Below the pieces are notes generated by a model that searched no databases, was not told where the DNA came from, and worked only from the letters and a program-made list of their open reading frames with translations. The position numbers and the translations under genes were made by a program. Shown here piece after piece: positions 56,522 through 64,000 of a stretch of 64,000 bases of DNA (the stretch's first letter is position 1; every line of letters starts with the position of its first letter). Origin of the DNA: Belliella buryatensis (lineage in GTDB: Bacteria > Bacteroidota > Bacteroidia > Cytophagales > Cyclobacteriaceae); NCBI RefSeq assembly GCF_900188245.1, contig NZ_FZOK01000001.1:400825-464824 (forward strand), written 5' to 3'.

Positions 56522-58717
56522 ATGAAGTATATTTACCCAAGTATAATTACATTCTTTTTATCACTTTCTTTTTTGTTTGCCAATGATAAAAAAGATAAGG
56601 AATTTGGACTGGAAGTAGGACTGGCTACATCTCCTATGACCATAGATGGTGTCATCAATATGGAAGAATGGGGAGAGTCAGCATTGATTTCCAACTTTAT
56701 CCAGCAAATCCCAAAAGAAGGTCTTCCTGCAACCGAGAATACAGAAGTGAGGCTCAAATACGACGAGAATTTCCTTTATGTAGCTGCCACATTGTATACT
56801 AAAACACCAGGAGATTATGTTATTTCCTCCTTAAAAAGGGATTTTAGTTTTGACCAAAATGATGCTTTCGCAATAGTCATTGGGCCTTATGATGATGGGA
56901 ATAATGGTTTTATGTTTGCCGTATCACCTTATAATATTCAAATGGAAGGTCTGGTAAACAATGGCGATAGAGTTTCTGATGTTTGGGACAACAAATGGTT
57001 TTCCGAAGTACAACGATATGATGATAGATGGGAGGTAGAAATGGCTATCCCATTCAAAACACTTAGGTATACCGAAGGATCAGAATATTGGCGGGTCAAT
57101 TTTATCCGAAACGATAGAAAAAACTTTGAGCAATCTTCTTGGGTACCAGTCCCCTTAAACCAAAGAATCGGGAGTTTAGCATTTACAGGATATTTAAATT
57201 GGGACAAGCCACTCAAAAAACCAGGTTCCAATATTGCAGTAATCCCTTATGCTGCGACAAATGCAGCTAAAGATTACCGAACTAACGACCCTACGAGTAC
57301 TGGTTTTGATGCTGGGTTAGATGCAAAAGTTGCCATCACTCCTTCTATGAACCTAGACCTCACTTTCAACCCTGACTTCTCTACTGTAGAGGTAGATCAG
57401 CAGCAAACAAACCTCAACAGGTTTGAACTCTTTTTCCCTGAAAGAAGGCAATTTTTTCTCGAAAATGCGGATCTCTTTGCAGATTATGGATTCAGAAGCA
57501 TTCGTCCATTTTTCTCTAGAAGAATTGGTATCGCCACAGACAGTTTAGGAAGGAGTTCCAACAATCGTATCCTCTATGGAGCCAGACTCAATGGGAATCT
57601 TAATGACAACCTAAGAGTAGGTTTGCTCAATATGCAAACTGCTACAGAAGACGAGGTTGGCTATCCTGGTCAAAATTATACTGTTGCCACGGTGCAACAA
57701 AAAGTATTCAGTAGATCTAATGTAGCAGCTATTTTTGTGAATAGACAGACTACAGGAAATGTGGGGGAGTCAAATAGAATTCCTGATTATAACAGGGTGC
57801 TTGGCCTTGATTACAATTTGGCTTCTATTGACAACAAGTGGACTGGAAAGTTTTTTTATCACCAGTCCTTTAGTCCAAATCAGACTGGTGACACCAAAGC
57901 GCATGCGAGTTACTTAGACTACAATACCAAAACATGGAAATTCCAATGGAATCATGAATATGTAGGAGATTCCTACAATGCGGAAGTAGGCTTTGTTCCA
58001 AGAAGATCCTACTGGAGGTTTGAGCCTAATGTACTTTACAGGCATGTCATTGGTAGTGATAAGATCTTCCAACAGACGTTTCAAGTCAGGTACGATATGT
58101 ACACCAATGATGATTTCAGCTTAAAAACTGACGAGACCATCTCCTTTATCTATAGACTTTATTTCAAAAACACCTCTACCATTCAGGCTAGAATCTTCAA
58201 TGAATATATTTATTTATTCAATTCCTTTGAACCCACAAGATCAGGAGGGGAAAGATTGGCTGCGGGAACTGACTATTCTTATTTGAGAGCAGGAATCACC
58301 TACACTTCAGATAGAAGAAAACTCTTTAATTACAGTGCTACTACTTATTATGGAGGTTTTTTTAATGGTACTAGGACATTTGTAAATACCAATGTCAACT
58401 ACCGATTCCAACCTTATGGAAATATTTCCATGTTTGCACAATACAATAAAATCGAAATGCCTCAGCCCTATAGCTCGGCAGATTTATGGTTGGTAGGGCC
58501 AAGAGCTGAAGTTTCTTTCACTGACAAATTGTTTTTGAGTACCTTTGTGCAGTACAATAGTCAGATTGACAATATCAACATCAATACACGTTTTCAGTGG
58601 AGATTCAAACCTGTTTCCGACTTCTTTGTTGTTTACACAGACAATTATCATCCAGAAGGCTTACAAATTAAAAATCGCGCATTAATTTTGAAGCTCACTT
58701 ACTGGATCAACGTGTAA
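56522..58717 (+). CDS. DUF5916 outer-membrane protein with CBM9-like domain
   Basis: 731 residues. Signal peptide, then a carbohydrate-binding family 9-like domain (about 30-220; TIDGVINMEEWGES, VRLKYDENFLYVAATLY, RWEVEMAIPFKTLRY, WRVNFIRNDRK) and a DUF5916 C-terminal beta-barrel (about 250-731, FFPERRQFFLENADLFA, and a Tyr/Phe-rich strand end LKLTYWINV). These Bacteroidota proteins bind a ligand and form an outer-membrane barrel; the substrate is unknown. It lies 12 bases upstream of a PaaE-like reductase gene on the same strand. Confidence 0.88.
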   Translation: MKYIYPSIITFFLSLSFLFANDKKDKEFGLEVGLATSPMTIDGVINMEEWGESALISNFIQQIPKEGLPATENTEVRLKYDENFLYVAATLYTKTPGDYVISSLKRDFSFDQNDAFAIVIGPYDDGNNGFMFAVSPYNIQMEGLVNNGDRVSDVWDNKWFSEVQRYDDRWEVEMAIPFKTLRYTEGSEYWRVNFIRNDRKNFEQSSWVPVPLNQRIGSLAFTGYLNWDKPLKKPGSNIAVIPYAATNAAKDYRTNDPTSTGFDAGLDAKVAITPSMNLDLTFNPDFSTVEVDQQQTNLNRFELFFPERRQFFLENADLFADYGFRSIRPFFSRRIGIATDSLGRSSNNRILYGARLNGNLNDNLRVGLLNMQTATEDEVGYPGQNYTVATVQQKVFSRSNVAAIFVNRQTTGNVGESNRIPDYNRVLGLDYNLASIDNKWTGKFFYHQSFSPNQTGDTKAHASYLDYNTKTWKFQWNHEYVGDSYNAEVGFVPRRSYWRFEPNVLYRHVIGSDKIFQQTFQVRYDMYTNDDFSLKTDETISFIYRLYFKNTSTIQARIFNEYIYLFNSFEPTRSGGERLAAGTDYSYLRAGITYTSDRRKLFNYSATTYYGGFFNGTRTFVNTNVNYRFQPYGNISMFAQYNKIEMPQPYSSADLWLVGPRAEVSFTDKLFLSTFVQYNSQIDNININTRFQWRFKPVSDFFVVYTDNYHPEGLQIKNRALILKLTYWINV

Positions 58718-58729
58718 AGCATCCGAAGC

Positions 58730-59836
58730 ATGTTCAATTTATTCAAAAAGAAAAAATCCGAGCCCAACAAGGGCGAGCAATACTTATCGCTCAAAATCAG
58801 AGAAATCGTCAAAGAAACTCCTGATACAGTTAGCATCTTCTTTGAGCAGCCTGAGCCTTATCTAGACTACAAGCCAGGTCAATTCCTTACCGTAATTTTA
58901 GAAATTGAAGGCAAAGAAGTGCGTAGATCTTACAGTCTTTGCACCTCCCCTTTTGTGGATCCATTTCCAGGAATCTCTGTCAAAAGAGTGACTGGAGGAC
59001 TGGTGTCCAACTACCTCAATGACCAACTTCGACCTGGAAAGACGATCGAAATCATGAAACCTTTGGGGAACTTTACCACTTCTTTTCATTCCCAAAACAA
59101 AATCCAATACTTCATGGTAGCGGGAGGAAGTGGCATCACCCCTATCATGGGTCTTACCAAGTCTGTCTTAGTCAACGAGCCTAATTCTAAAGTAACCCTA
59201 TTATATTGCTCCAGATCAGAGGATCAAATCATTTTCCACGAGCAACTCAAGACACTCAAAGAAAAATACGGTGAGCAACTCGAGATCATTCACAACCTCA
59301 GTAAGCCTGAAGCAGGCTGGTCAGGCATGTCGGGAAGACTTGATAGCAGCAAACTGAAAGAAGTATTGAGTTGGAGCGACGACAAAGAATTGACAGATAA
59401 GAAATATTTTGTTTGCGGACCTGAAGGCTTGATGAATACCATCTTGAACACCTTAGAAAGCCTAGGGATTGCAAAGGATTTGATCCACGAAGAGAGTTTC
59501 TATTCAGACCTCGACGCCAAAGAAGCAGCCAAAAAGGCTTCTGGTGAAATGGCGCCTGCACTTACCCGTGAGGTAACTGTACAAGTAGAAGGTCAGGAAT
59601 ATAGTTTTGAAGTAGCACCAGAAAAAACGATTCTAGAAGCAGGTTTGGACAACCATGTTGACATGCCCTACAGCTGTCAAAGTGGCCTATGTACGGCTTG
59701 TAGAGGAAGATTAATAGCTGGTAAAGTAGATATGATCGAAGATGCAGGACTAAGCGAAGGTGAAATCGCCGATGGATACATTCTATGCTGTTCCTCAAAG
59801 CCTGCAAGTAGTGACGTTAAAATCATCATAGAATAA
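58730..59836 (+). CDS. PaaE-like FAD/2Fe-2S oxidoreductase
   Basis: 368 residues. FAD-binding ferredoxin-reductase type beta-barrel (about 20-125; YKPGQFLTVIL, RRSYSLCTSP and GGLVSNYLND), NAD-binding domain (about 125-260; MVAGGSGITPIMGLTKS, CGPEGLMN), and a C-terminal plant-type 2Fe-2S ferredoxin with MPYSCQSGLCTACRGR and LCCSSKPAS (CxxxxCxxC plus distal Cys). It passes electrons from NAD(P)H to an oxygenase or other acceptor. The order FAD-NAD-Fe/S matches PaaE and related reductases. Partner oxygenase is not beside it; a 164-residue membrane protein follows 10 bases later. Confidence 0.9.
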   Translation: MFNLFKKKKSEPNKGEQYLSLKIREIVKETPDTVSIFFEQPEPYLDYKPGQFLTVILEIEGKEVRRSYSLCTSPFVDPFPGISVKRVTGGLVSNYLNDQLRPGKTIEIMKPLGNFTTSFHSQNKIQYFMVAGGSGITPIMGLTKSVLVNEPNSKVTLLYCSRSEDQIIFHEQLKTLKEKYGEQLEIIHNLSKPEAGWSGMSGRLDSSKLKEVLSWSDDKELTDKKYFVCGPEGLMNTILNTLESLGIAKDLIHEESFYSDLDAKEAAKKASGEMAPALTREVTVQVEGQEYSFEVAPEKTILEAGLDNHVDMPYSCQSGLCTACRGRLIAGKVDMIEDAGLSEGEIADGYILCCSSKPASSDVKIIIE

Positions 59837-59846
59837 TAACATCCCC

Positions 59847-60341
59847 TTGGAAAAAGACCCCATCAGACCCATTTATGATAGACTGGAGAGAACATCGCTG
59901 ATCATTATCGCTTGTTCCATCCCAGTCTTCGCCATCGTTTATCTCTATAGTCAAAATAATACCCTTGACTTTGATAGACCTAATTTGCCTGCTTGGCTAG
60001 ACTTTGTCTTTCTTGGTTTTATTTATGCCATATTGGCTGTCGGCTACATGAATTTTCACAAGGCAATCAAAGTGGTATTGGCTAACCCGATGGACTTACT
60101 TGACAAAGTAATTATCTACAAAGATGCTACACTCAATCGGCTAAAGCTTCTGCTTTTGAGCAGCATCCTTAGCCCCACTGGTCTTTTGATCTTTGAGAAC
60201 AATGGCTATATCATCGCTTATGCACTGACCTTGGTTTTGATCTCTCTTGGCAAGCCTTCTCCTGATCGTATGGTTAGACTGATGCGACTCAAAGGTGAAG
60301 AAAAAGAAAGAGTCATTCGAATCAAGACAAGAGAAAGTTGA
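59847..60341 (+). CDS. Hypothetical membrane protein with TTG start
   Basis: 164 residues. Four hydrophobic segments (about 14-30, 48-66, 92-112 and 116-136) and a basic C-terminus (LKGEEKERVIRIKTRES). The only plausible start is TTG at 59847, because no ATG occurs before the second membrane segment. It follows the reductase gene by 10 bases on the same strand, so they are probably co-transcribed. Function not recognised; a membrane-located electron partner is a speculation only. Confidence 0.62.
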   Translation: MEKDPIRPIYDRLERTSLIIIACSIPVFAIVYLYSQNNTLDFDRPNLPAWLDFVFLGFIYAILAVGYMNFHKAIKVVLANPMDLLDKVIIYKDATLNRLKLLLLSSILSPTGLLIFENNGYIIAYALTLVLISLGKPSPDRMVRLMRLKGEEKERVIRIKTRES

Positions 60342-60446
60342 TCATCAAGTAAGATATAAAATTTATTTGTCTACGGATAATATTCAGAAGCCATCTTTAT
60401 TGTGATAGAGATGGCTTCAAAATTTTGTACCTTTCTTAAAAAAAAG

Positions 60447-61325
60447 ATGTCGAATATCAAACTAATCATAGAAGAGCGGGCGGCGAGTATTGGGAACTTT
60501 ATGGTGGGGAGGCTATTGCCATTTAGACAGAAGCGATCTGTGGGACCTTTTGTATTTATTGATCACATGGGGCCTGTAAAAATGAGCGAAAGGGAGAATT
60601 TTGATGTACTGCCACATCCACATATTGGCTTATCCACGCTCACATTTTTGTTTGAAGGATCAATCATGCATCGAGATTCTATAGGTAGCGAAGTAGAAAT
60701 AAAACCTGGAGCTGTAAACTGGATGACAGCAGGAAAAGGTGTGGTACATTCTGAAAGAACTCCCGAATACTTAAGAGATAGTGCCATGGAAATGCATGGC
60801 CTACAAATCTGGGTTGCATTACCACTAGAACTTGAAGATGCAGAGCCATCTTTTACCCATATTGCTGCCGAAGAGATCCCTACCTGGACTGAAGGAGACC
60901 TGACATTCAAATTGGTAGCCGGTGAAGCTTTTGGTAGAAAATCACCAGTACCAGTACACAGTAAACTCTACTTTATAGAAATCAAAAGTACTTCAACTCA
61001 AAAAGTGAGCATTGGTGAGCAGCTCTTTGGAGAAAGCGGACTATATATTCTTGATGGAGCTATCCAATCTGAAGGAAACACCTACGATCCTAGACAAATC
61101 CTAATAGCAAATGACAGCAAACTTTGTGAGTTTGAGATACAAGCTGGTGCTACTGTTTATCTTTTTGGTGGAGAAGTATTCCCCGAAGAGCGCTATATTG
61201 ACTGGAACTTCGTCTCTTCCAGTAAGGAAAAATTGAAGCAAGCAAAAGCTGATTGGATAGCACAGAAGTTTCCAAAAATTCCTAGAGAACCCGATTTTGT
61301 CCCCTATCCAGGTACAGAAAAGTAA
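60447..61325 (+). CDS. Pirin family protein
   Basis: 292 residues from the ATG at 60447 (MSNIKLIIEERAASIGNF); a frame open further upstream is non-coding. Pirin cupin signature: FVFIDHMGP near 38, HPHIGLSTLTFLFEG near 65 with metal-binding His, SIMHRDS, then WMTAGKGVVHSERTPE and MHGLQIWVALP. Two cupin barrels in normal arrangement, C-terminal RYIDWNFVSSSKEKL and PYPGTEK. Pirins bind iron and act as quercetinase-like enzymes or redox-sensitive regulators; which applies here is not known. Confidence 0.92.
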   Translation: MSNIKLIIEERAASIGNFMVGRLLPFRQKRSVGPFVFIDHMGPVKMSERENFDVLPHPHIGLSTLTFLFEGSIMHRDSIGSEVEIKPGAVNWMTAGKGVVHSERTPEYLRDSAMEMHGLQIWVALPLELEDAEPSFTHIAAEEIPTWTEGDLTFKLVAGEAFGRKSPVPVHSKLYFIEIKSTSTQKVSIGEQLFGESGLYILDGAIQSEGNTYDPRQILIANDSKLCEFEIQAGATVYLFGGEVFPEERYIDWNFVSSSKEKLKQAKADWIAQKFPKIPREPDFVPYPGTEK

Positions 61326-61356
61326 TGAATCATCGAATAAAAATTCAATAAATTAA

Positions 61357-61608
61357 ATGTTTGAAGGATCAGATTACCCAAAGTCATTGGAAGAGGACCT
61401 CTTTGACTCTTGGTTTGAAAAAGGTAGGGCCAGCTTGATGCCATACACCTACATGTTGATCATTTGGGACGAGTTGGAAAATGAATACTTTCCAGTCTAT
61501 GTAGAACAAAGATCAGAAATACAGAGTTATGAAAAATATGGCAGTACGCCCGAGCGACAATCTTTGATAGCAGCTTATGATCTTTATTCCGAATCTAGGA
61601 TGGGCTAA
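61357..61608 (+). CDS. Conserved hypothetical 83-residue protein
   Basis: 83 residues, acidic and aromatic: FEGSDYPKSLEEDLFDSW, then RASLMPYTYMLIIWDELENEYFP, QRSEIQSYEKYG. No signal peptide or metal motif. ATG at 61357 with a purine-rich leader. It lies 31 bases after pirin and 12 bases before the repeat protein, so it sits in a possible transcript with both. Not recognised; probably a real small gene judging by codon use and composition. Confidence 0.6.
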   Translation: MFEGSDYPKSLEEDLFDSWFEKGRASLMPYTYMLIIWDELENEYFPVYVEQRSEIQSYEKYGSTPERQSLIAAYDLYSESRMG

Positions 61609-61620
61609 AATTGACAGATA

Positions 61621-62016
61621 ATGAGATTTACCTTTTTAATATTGATCCTCTTCTTTGGACTTGGCTTTGCAGCAGAAGCACAGCGCTTGATGGATGGGAA
61701 TAGAAGAACTGTTGGCTATATTGAAAATGGTAGGGTGATGAATGCAACTCGTACTACCATAGGGCATATTGACCCATCGCGTATTACAGATGCTTCTAGG
61801 CGAACGCTAGGTTATATAGAAAATGGTAGAGTCATGGATGCAAGCAGAAAAACCGTTGGTTACATCGAGCAGAGTCGGATCATGGATGGGAGCAGAAGAA
61901 CCATTGGCTACATTGAATCCGGTAGGGTTATGGATGGGAGTCGACGTACCATCGGGCATATCGAAAATGTCAAAAATGGTGAAGTAGCAATCTTTTATTT
62001 TTTCTTTTTCTATTGA
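61621..62016 (+). CDS. Exported six-repeat protein, 5-fold beta-flower type
   Basis: 131 residues. A signal peptide (MRFTFLILILFFGLGFAAEA) is followed by six tandem 16-residue repeats (residues 22-117) of form R(V/I)MD(G/A)SRRT(I/V)GYIENG. The family name used for such Bacteroidota proteins is the 5-fold beta-flower protein, each unit forming a beta-hairpin petal. The tail is NGEVAIFYFFFFY, strongly hydrophobic. It is likely periplasmic or surface-bound; function not known. The gene has no partner beyond its small upstream neighbour. Confidence 0.8.
   Translation: MRFTFLILILFFGLGFAAEAQRLMDGNRRTVGYIENGRVMNATRTTIGHIDPSRITDASRRTLGYIENGRVMDASRKTVGYIEQSRIMDGSRRTIGYIESGRVMDGSRRTIGHIENVKNGEVAIFYFFFFY
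61684..61971 (+). repeat. Six in-frame 48-bp coding repeats
   Basis: Six units of 48 bases encode the 16-residue petals. DNA copies differ at many third positions, so the array is old and under protein-level selection rather than recently expanded. Confidence 0.8.
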
Positions 62017-62035
62017 AAAAACTTAACTGCTGAGC

Positions 62036-62821
62036 CTATAAAGTTTTTGTAGCATAGGGTAGCATCTGTAAAAAAGGAAGTGCTTTAGAATAATCCAAGG
62101 TAGAGTATTCTAAGCCTAAAAGTCTGATGTTTGAGTAGTAGGTTTGATGATGGTCGTAATACGTTTTTTCACTCTGTATAAACCAGGCCTTATCGCCTAA
62201 TTTTTCTGCTAAAAACCATTTTTCTATTAATCTGGCACTTCTGCCGTTTCCATCATTCCAAGGATGTATTTTGACAAAAACCAAATGAATCATGGAGGCA
62301 TAAAAAAAAGCTTCTTCGATAGACATTTCTGTTTTGAGTAGTAGCGTCAAATCGGTATAAAACTTTTCCATTTCTGCCTCTAATTCAAAAGGTGAGGCCG
62401 CTACATATTCAATACGGCCATCAGGAGTGGAGACATACATGTTTTGTGTGCGGTACGTTCCCTGCCTGTTTTTAGTAAGGATATTTTTGCTGAGCAATGA
62501 ATGGGCCTGGGCAATGGTTTCCTTATTGAGCTCATTGACCTTTGCAAAGGTATAGGCGTCGTACAGGTCATCTATTTTCCTAGTGTAATCTGGTGAAAAT
62601 TCAATGCCGAATTTCTTATGTTTAACGTAGCTATCCAATTCTATAGCCTCTCCTTCTATTTTGCTACTGTATACGGAGGATACAGAGGTGTAAAAACTAA
62701 AGCTATCTGTTGAAATTTCGGCGTCTTTCAATGCTTCAAAAGCATGATTTAAACCTTTCGGCGCTTTTTCCAAGTATTCTGAAAGTAAATCATTGCTTAG
62801 AATTAGTAGTTGTTTGTTCAT
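62036..62821 (-). CDS. Fic family protein (Fic/DOC)
   Basis: 261 residues. Fic motif HPWNDGNGRSARL at residues 186-198 matches HPFx(D/E)GNGRxxR, which transfers AMP or another nucleotide to a hydroxyl. An inhibitory helix motif, SSKIEG at 52-57, fits the class II (S/T)xxxE(G/N) sequence that keeps Fic enzymes inactive. The N-terminal segment is helical and the GTYRTQNMYVSTPDG flap precedes the active site. Not fused to a DNA-binding domain. Role may be in toxin-like modification or host/self regulation; targets unknown. It lies beside an AT-rich region with a broken gene. Confidence 0.88.
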   Translation of the reverse strand: MNKQLLILSNDLLSEYLEKAPKGLNHAFEALKDAEISTDSFSFYTSVSSVYSSKIEGEAIELDSYVKHKKFGIEFSPDYTRKIDDLYDAYTFAKVNELNKETIAQAHSLLSKNILTKNRQGTYRTQNMYVSTPDGRIEYVAASPFELEAEMEKFYTDLTLLLKTEMSIEEAFFYASMIHLVFVKIHPWNDGNGRSARLIEKWFLAEKLGDKAWFIQSEKTYYDHHQTYYSNIRLLGLEYSTLDYSKALPFLQMLPYATKTL

Positions 62822-62902
62822 CTCTATTACAGCTCAATAAAAAACTAAGTTAGTCAACTATTGTATTGAAAAAAACAAATGGTTTCTAGAGTTGTCTAAA
62901 AC

Positions 62903-62927
62903 AAAAAAACCTTGCATTTCTGCAAGG
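62903..62927 (-). terminator. Terminator left of the AT-rich membrane-protein gene
   Basis: CCTTGCA / TGCAAGG with a 4-base loop; on the minus strand a run of seven T follows. About 75 bases past the gene's stop, and just upstream of the Fic gene. Confidence 0.8.
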
Positions 62928-63003
62928 CTTTCGCTCCCCCTATCAACGATAGTTGCAACCGGAGCAGGGTATTTTTGGTTTTAAAAGAGGTTTATAATTG
63001 TAT

Positions 63004-63707
63004 TTAAGATGACTGATTTTTCATATTAACATGACCTAAAATAAGTCTTTCAATTTCATTTAGGGATTCAATTTGGATGCTGACTTCAGTGTAGGCATCA
63101 AGTAATTTACCTTCAATTGGTAAATCTGTTGCATTCATGATGTTTAGTCTATAATAAAACACCTTTTCAACAACATTTCCGTTATGCGCTTCAAACAGTT
63201 TATTAAATATTTCTATTTCCTTTTTTTTAATTTCATTAATTTTTTTAAGAATTGATATAACATCATATTTATTTATCGTTCCTAATTCCTGAGGTTCCTT
63301 CAATTTTTTAATTGAGATTGATTCGTCAAGCACTTCTGTTTTCTTAGGTATTAAGTCAAGAGATTTTTTCAAAAAAAATAAATGGGTTTTTAGCCTGCTT
63401 TGTAATGATAAAGTATATGAATAAAAATCTATTTGAGATTTAACTTTCGGTAGGATTTCTAGGAAAAAATAAAATATACTTCCCGCAATTAACGAGAATA
63501 TTATATTCTCAGATATTTTCCATAATTTAAAAAAGAGGTCTGAAAAGATGACCTTTGGAAAGAAGTTATTAATGTAAACGAGCAATATTGAGCAAAAAAA
63601 TACCCAAATAACTCCTTTATTTATAAAGAGAAAAACAGGCTAGTTTTTGGGGATAATTTCAAATTTTCATTATCCAATGCCATTTTACTTTTAGTGTTTG
63701 AATTCAT
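63004..63707 (-). pseudogene. Hypothetical two-helix membrane protein, apparent frameshift
   Basis: The intact main frame (63004-63585, about 193 residues; its first codon is TTG) encodes a membrane segment (ENIIFSLIAGSIFYFFLEIL) and a long coiled-coil, Lys/Glu-rich soluble part. The same frame is open to 63639 and would encode another hydrophobic segment, GVIWVFFCSILLVYINNFF, with no usual start. An ATG at 63707 opens a 28-residue leader in another frame (starting MNSNTKSKMALDNENLKLS) that runs into this segment at a run of five A (63631-63635; T on the coding strand). Adding one base there joins the two into one protein of about 234 residues. Either a damaged gene or a sequencing error. Very AT-rich, unlike neighbours. 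No family recognised. Confidence 0.55.
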
Positions 63708-63950
63708 TTATCTAAAATAAGAATTGAAAATTAATTAAACTCCATTTCGGTTATTATATCAACCTTATGAAACTTGAATCTATACTTTTCTCTGAAAATC
63801 AAAGATTTAAACCAAAAATCACTTTTATTAAATTGAAGTGTTAGAAAATTTTATATAGCGAAGCATATTTCATTCTCTATCCATGAAAATATAGCTATAG
63901 GGTAAAAAACACAAAAGCCTTTCAGTTTCCTGAAAGGCTTTTTGATAATG
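63586..63950. other. AT-rich spacer next to the rRNA operon
   Basis: Contains the upstream frame of the frameshifted gene (to 63707) and, from 63708 to 63912, AT-rich sequence with only a 25-codon frame (63767) that I do not support. The 5S-rRNA terminator closes it on the right. Confidence 0.45.
63913..63942 (-). terminator. Terminator of the rRNA operon
   Basis: AAAAGCCTTTCAG / CTGAAAGGCTTTT, 13 perfect pairs with a TTTC loop; on the minus strand T-rich sequence follows. It lies just after the 5S 3' end. Confidence 0.92.
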
Positions 63951-64000
63951 TGGCGGCGACCTACTCTCCCGGGTGTAACCCCAGTACCATCGGCGCTGCA
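63951..64000 (-). rRNA. 5S ribosomal RNA, 3' part
   Basis: On the minus strand the segment reads TGCAGCGCCGATGGTACTGG, then GGTTACACCCGGGAGAGTAG, then GTCGCCGCCA, the conserved 3' half of 5S rRNA (loops D and E side and the closing strand). The 5' part lies past the window's right edge. Because 5S is normally last in the operon, 23S and 16S rRNA genes should lie further right on the same strand. Confidence 0.93.

Noticed and set aside
61684..61971. CRISPR-like or recently expanded tandem repeat
   Set aside because: The 48-base units are in frame, code for a conserved repeat and differ at third positions; they have no spacers.
63621..63640. Programmed -1 frameshift at the A5/T5 run
   Set aside because: No canonical slippery heptamer or downstream stimulator was seen; a mutation or read error is simpler.
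63767..63844. 25-codon plus-strand frame near the right edge
   Set aside because: Too short, AT-rich and without conserved features or a convincing leader.

Overview
The window reads as a chromosomal segment of a Bacteroidota bacterium, most likely order Cytophagales, family Cyclobacteriaceae (Algoriphagus-like). This rests on TonB-dependent receptors with N-terminal carboxypeptidase-regulatory-like domains, many lipoproteins, DUF2911/DUF5916/DUF5995/DUF6340/TIGR02757-type proteins, promoters resembling the Bacteroidota consensus (TTTG near -33, TAnnTTTG near -7), and moderate-to-low G+C. The genus is inference. No prophage, insertion sequence, CRISPR array or tRNA was found.

Layout. 1-5250: the 3' half of a SAM-I riboswitch, metZ, a DUF2911 lipoprotein, and a divergent pair of exported enzymes (amidohydrolase and M24 peptidase). 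5251-13744: TIGR02757 protein, LysM/RlpA-like protein, NfeD, CBS protein, a TGATG-coupled glycosylasparaginase-CutC pair and a large TPR lipoprotein. 13824-19857: PspC-like peptide, glycosyltransferase, YbaB, hisS, a 45-residue basic protein, phosphoesterase, rhodanese and pdhB. 20022-24677: a TonB receptor divergent from a LytS/LytTR-type two-component pair. 24832-32541: guanine deaminase, a lipoprotein, sulfide:quinone oxidoreductase behind a Crp-like operator, then a TonB receptor, a ZIP metal transporter and an SLC13-type permease. 32903-38118: an AraC regulator divergent from aldehyde dehydrogenase and DUF779, then an NTF2-like/VIT1-CCC1/DUF5995 run. 38156-42963: a small outer-membrane-type protein, a YbbAP-like ABC exporter and a divergent TesA-like esterase. 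43216-49245: GMC oxidoreductase with its subunit 3, DUF6340, and two tandem paralogous lipoproteins. 49451-56344: an exported KatG, CtlX, SulP and purB. 56522-62016: DUF5916, a PaaE-like reductase, a membrane protein, pirin, an 83-residue protein and a six-repeat beta-flower protein. 62036-64000: Fic protein, an AT-rich and apparently frameshifted membrane-protein gene, then the terminator and 3' end of a 5S rRNA on the minus strand, so an rRNA operon lies to the right.

How it works together. Most genes are housekeeping or envelope functions. The best candidates for linked function are the AraC-aldehyde dehydrogenase-DUF779 locus (with a 9-bp direct repeat of 21-bp period between the divergent genes), the TonB receptor-ZIP pair (metal uptake), the TonB receptor beside a LytS/LytTR pair, and the NTF2-like-VIT1-DUF5995 gene set. 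No wholly new defence or mobile system could be established. The least explained elements are the tandem lipoprotein paralogues, the NTF2-like/VIT1/DUF5995 set, the 45-residue basic protein and the frameshifted membrane protein next to the rRNA operon.
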